A stretch of DNA of 64,000 nucleotides from BA4 sp044376575 (GTDB lineage Bacteria > Bacteroidota > Bacteroidia > CAIKAF01), in contig JBILKR010000005.1 of the NCBI GenBank assembly GCA_044376575.1, forward strand, positions 58,080 through 122,079, read 5' to 3'. Of this stretch, positions 60,988-64,000 are shown piece by piece (within the stretch, counting starts at the first letter, position 1; the number at the start of each line of letters is the position of its first letter). A program made the position numbers and the translations under genes. The notes below the pieces were generated by a model that did not search any database, was not told where the DNA came from, and saw only the letters and a list, made by a program, of their open reading frames with translations.

Positions 60988-62583
60988 ATGATGGTTCAGT
61001 CTTCCATAACATTTGAGCAAGCTAAAGTTGGTGGTTCTTTGTTTTGGGATTATTGTAAAAATAATTCTTCGATTCGCCCACTCTACGCATTTGAACCCAG
61101 CTGGTTGGGAGTGGAGCAAGCCATACGTCAAAGAGAGCAATTTCCGGTTGACAGAACTCAGCTTCATGAAGTTTTTAATCGTCAATACAGTGGCTTACAT
61201 CTTTCATTAGAAGTTCAATCCAATATTGATAAGGTTTTACACAACAATACATTTACAATTACAACGGGTCATCAGTTATCATTGATGACCGGTCCTTTGT
61301 ATTTTATTTATAAGATAGTTTCGGTTATTGCTTTTGCCAAGCAATGCCAGGAGCGTTTTCCTTCCTACAATTTTGTTCCGGTCTATTGGATGAATTCTGA
61401 AGATCATGATTTTGAGGAAATCAATCATTTCTATTGGGGCAAAGATAAATTCGAATGGAACAGAAGTGATAAAACCCCATTCCCAACAGGTGAATTAAAT
61501 ACTCAATCATTAGATTCTCTATTTAATCAGTTAAACGATAAAACAATTGATAAACAGTTGTTAAATAAATTATTAAACGAATACAAGGATTGTTATTTAA
61601 ATGCAGATAATCTGGCACAGGCGACTAGAAAATTAGTACATTCTTTATTTAAAGACTGGGGGTTATTGATTATTGATCAGCATGATGAAACCCTAAAAAA
61701 ACAATTTAAAAAACATATTATCAATGAGATTAAGTATAAAAATTCTTGTCAATATGTAACAGAAACTGATCTTCTAATTCATGATTTAGGGTATAATACT
61801 CAAGTGAAACCAAGAGAAATTAATTTATTTTATCATCATCCTCAGCTTGGTCGCCATAGAATTATTGAGGAAGAAAATCGATTTAAAGTTATTAATACGG
61901 AGCTTGAATTTACACTTGAAGAATTAATTCAAAGTATAGATTTCGACATAAATAAGTTTAGCACAAATGTTGTCACCCGTCCTTTGTATCAGGAATGTGT
62001 TCTGCCAAATATTTGTTATATCGGGGGCCCTGCAGAGGTTGCCTATTGGTTACAATACAAAAAGAATTTCGAGGCATCTCATATTTTCTATCCGATGATA
62101 TTAATGAGAGATTCTTTTCTTTTGATGGATGAAAAAAAGAATTTCAAAATCAGTAAACTAAATCTTCAATTAAAAGATTTTTTGAAAGAAGAATCGGAAA
62201 TAATTAATCAGTGGATTAAAAAATTTACAGATTATTCTTCAATATCTAAAATTCAATCAGATGTTGATTTATTTTTTGATCAATTGAAATTATCTGTTAT
62301 TGAAATTGATTCCACTTTGGGCACATCAGTTGAAGCAGAAAGAGTAAATGCTAAAAAAGGTCTGGAACGTATTGTGTTAAAAATGAACCGCGCTGTCAAA
62401 AGAAAAAATGAAGAAGGGATAAGACAGATTTCTGAAATTCACCAATGGATAATGCCTGATGGGACTTTTCAGGAAAGAAGTCAAAACTTATTTCATTTCA
62501 CGTCTAATCCCAATAATTTAATTACATATTTAATATCTCAAAGTAATGTAATGGATTTCAAAACTAAAGTGATTCCATTTTAA
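60988..62583 (+). CDS. bshC: Bacillithiol biosynthesis cysteine-adding enzyme BshC
   Basis: Last step of bacillithiol synthesis, adding cysteine to glucosaminyl malate. About 531 residues from ATG 60988 (another ATG at 60991; an upstream TTG at 60979 is less likely). It carries the family core 'TGHQLSLMTGPLYFIYKI', 'VPVYWMNSEDHDFEEINHF' and 'NICYIGGPAEVAYWLQYK', with a C-terminal coiled coil. The presence of bshC implies bacillithiol as the low-molecular-weight thiol. Confidence 0.93.
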   Translation: MMVQSSITFEQAKVGGSLFWDYCKNNSSIRPLYAFEPSWLGVEQAIRQREQFPVDRTQLHEVFNRQYSGLHLSLEVQSNIDKVLHNNTFTITTGHQLSLMTGPLYFIYKIVSVIAFAKQCQERFPSYNFVPVYWMNSEDHDFEEINHFYWGKDKFEWNRSDKTPFPTGELNTQSLDSLFNQLNDKTIDKQLLNKLLNEYKDCYLNADNLAQATRKLVHSLFKDWGLLIIDQHDETLKKQFKKHIINEIKYKNSCQYVTETDLLIHDLGYNTQVKPREINLFYHHPQLGRHRIIEEENRFKVINTELEFTLEELIQSIDFDINKFSTNVVTRPLYQECVLPNICYIGGPAEVAYWLQYKKNFEASHIFYPMILMRDSFLLMDEKKNFKISKLNLQLKDFLKEESEIINQWIKKFTDYSSISKIQSDVDLFFDQLKLSVIEIDSTLGTSVEAERVNAKKGLERIVLKMNRAVKRKNEEGIRQISEIHQWIMPDGTFQERSQNLFHFTSNPNNLITYLISQSNVMDFKTKVIPF

Positions 62584-62687
62584 TTAATATTTTCTTGTTA
62601 ATTTTTTAGCATCATTAGTTCAATTTATATCAAAAGAATGATTAGTTTTATTATTCTGATTGATAAATGATTTTGGGATTGAAAAAT

Positions 62688-64000
62688 ATGTTCAAGCATG
62701 TTTCACTTTTAATTTTTATCTTCTTTTTCTCAATAATTAATGTTGAGTCTCAGAATTTTTGTCCTAATCTTGGACCCAATCAGGTATTGCCATGTAATGT
62801 TAATTCCACAACACTAACAGCTAATTTTAATACATGTCCGAACTTAGCTCAACCTAATTCTACAAGCAGTTATTCAGTTACTAATATTCCTTTTGCACCG
62901 GCACCGATAGCAGGATCAAATGTCTTTTTGAGTGATGACTCTCAGACAGGTCCTTTTAATATTGGGTTTAATTTTTGTTTTTTTGGAAACAACTACTCTC
63001 AATTTTGGATTGGAAGCAATGGATGGATTTCATTTAGCGCCGGACAACCCAATACTTATGTTTCAGTTCCTATTCCTACAACTGCATTTGATGTTCCAAA
63101 AAATTGTATAATGGGTCCTTGGCAGGATTGGCATCCTGGTGTTGGTGGACAAATTCGATATCAAACCATTGGGCAGGCTCCATGCAGAAGGTTAGTAGTT
63201 ACATGGAGTAATGTTCCATTATACGCTTGTACATTTTTACAAGGAACTTTTCAGATTATTATTTATGAATCGACGAATATTATAGAAAATCACATTATTT
63301 CGAAACCTCAAAATTGTTATTGGGGTGGAGGGACTGCTGTGCAGGGGATTCATAATATTAATGGAACTGTTGCTTTTACTGTCCCCGGAAGAAATTCTTC
63401 GGTATGGGGAACTACAAGCAATTCATACCGTTATACACCCAATGGAGCGCCTGTTCCCCCAACTGTTACATGGTATCAGGTTGGAAATCCATCTCCGATA
63501 GGAACTGGTAATTCAATTGTAGTTTTTCCTCCGGTTCAAGGAGCAAACTATACTTGTCAGTTATCTTATCCATTATGCAATCAGGGATTTGCTACTTGCT
63601 CTAATATAAATTTAAATATCATTCCTGATACTGTATTCGTTCTACCTGGTCAACCCAACATTGTTCCTTTATTTTCTCCTATCGGACCAGTGTGCCAGGG
63701 AGCATCTCCACCTCTTCTGCCTACAACGTCAAATAATAATATTACTGGTAGTTGGAATCCATCTGTAATTAATACGTCAAATCCCGGTACTTATACTTAT
63801 ACCTTTACTCCCAATCCTTCTCAATGCGCTTTACCTACAAGTATAACAGTTACAATCAATCCGTCGCCTACTGCGTCTATTATACCTGCAAATACAGTTT
63901 TAAATTGTAATCAAACATCTATTTCACTCAGCGCGACAGGAGGTGGAACATATCAGTGGAGTGGCGGGAATACACCAACATCTCCATTTAATACTTTTAC
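62688..64000 (+). CDS. Large secreted adhesin-like protein, 5' part
   Basis: Open frame running off the window end, at least 437 residues. The ATG at 62688 begins a clear signal peptide ('FKHVSLLIFIFFFSIINVES'); an in-frame ATG at 62667 would add seven residues. The N-terminal domain (to about residue 250) has cysteine pairs and 'FNFCFFGNNYSQFWIGSNGW', a form seen in large gliding-motility-associated proteins of this phylum. Ig/PKD-like repeats follow ('NPGTYTYTFTPNPSQC', 'SATGGGTYQWSGG'). A C-terminal T9SS signal is expected beyond the window. Probably a surface adhesin or SprB-like protein. Confidence 0.8.
   Translation, partial: MFKHVSLLIFIFFFSIINVESQNFCPNLGPNQVLPCNVNSTTLTANFNTCPNLAQPNSTSSYSVTNIPFAPAPIAGSNVFLSDDSQTGPFNIGFNFCFFGNNYSQFWIGSNGWISFSAGQPNTYVSVPIPTTAFDVPKNCIMGPWQDWHPGVGGQIRYQTIGQAPCRRLVVTWSNVPLYACTFLQGTFQIIIYESTNIIENHIISKPQNCYWGGGTAVQGIHNINGTVAFTVPGRNSSVWGTTSNSYRYTPNGAPVPPTVTWYQVGNPSPIGTGNSIVVFPPVQGANYTCQLSYPLCNQGFATCSNINLNIIPDTVFVLPGQPNIVPLFSPIGPVCQGASPPLLPTTSNNNITGSWNPSVINTSNPGTYTYTFTPNPSQCALPTSITVTINPSPTASIIPANTVLNCNQTSISLSATGGGTYQWSGGNTPTSPFNTF

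Noticed and set aside
1..64000. CRISPR arrays, insertion sequences, prophage or toxin-antitoxin genes
   Set aside because: No direct-repeat arrays, transposase, integrase or phage structural motifs were found on either strand.

Overview
The window is a continuous piece of a chromosome from a member of the Bacteroidota. It is AT-rich, SD-type ribosome binding sites are scarce, and promoter-like sites fit the phylum's TTG / TAnnTTTG pattern. Lineage markers are gldN (gliding/type IX secretion), at least five large exported proteins of which four end in a 'YPNP'-type T9SS sorting domain, a fused SecDF, DUF4295 next to L33, bacillithiol synthesis (bshC), the short Bacteroidota-type arginine decarboxylase and the ACR3 arsenite pump. 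I cannot name genus or species. No transposase, integrase, phage gene or CRISPR array is visible, so this looks like core chromosome with scattered lineage-specific surface genes.

Layout. 1-5.0 kb: 3' end of gldN, asd (minus), and a lamin-tail-domain surface protein. 5.0-10.7 kb: lon (minus), a membrane-anchored helix-hairpin-helix protein coupled to apt, an acyl-CoA dehydrogenase, and a small retropepsin-like protein. 10.7-22.5 kb: secDF (minus), an FG-GAP surface protein with a thioredoxin-like protein and meaB (plus), then a minus-strand group of DUF2520 protein, ccmF, ccmE and an unknown exported protein. 22.6-29.2 kb: a secreted trypsin-like peptidase (plus), acr3-arsC arsenic resistance (minus), a DUF4397 surface protein (minus), and a decayed YitT-like gene fragment. 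29.2-33.8 kb: a GlcD-type FAD oxidase, a YugP-like zinc peptidase, and surE - small membrane protein - lpxB. 33.9-39.7 kb: parE and parC (plus) flanking an inverted ribBA.

40-44.4 kb is an arginine island: argS and arginase (minus), divergent from an arginine decarboxylase-family enzyme (plus). 44.4-48 kb: an HMA metal-binding protein coupled to an RmlD-like reductase, an SNF sodium symporter with its 47-residue small subunit, and an FAH-family hydrolase. 48-51.7 kb: a multidomain M4 (thermolysin-like) T9SS peptidase.

The most interesting region is 51.9-58.0 kb. Four tightly packed plus-strand genes encode a LysM protein whose lytic-transglycosylase domain has lost its catalytic glutamate, two SGNH proteins (one membrane-anchored, one with a signal peptide), and an enlarged MBOAT acyltransferase. 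The architecture resembles peptidoglycan or exopolysaccharide O-acetylation machines (PatA/PatB/Ape1, AlgI/AlgJ/AlgX). With a peptidoglycan-binding pseudoenzyme in front, it looks like an uncharacterised cell-wall acylation cassette.

58.1-64 kb: tRNA-Leu(CAA), rpmG, DUF4295, ftsY, rimO, bshC, and the 5' part of another large secreted adhesin-like protein that runs off the window. Every gene-free stretch over about 300 bases is described (28877-29231 and 39745-40062).
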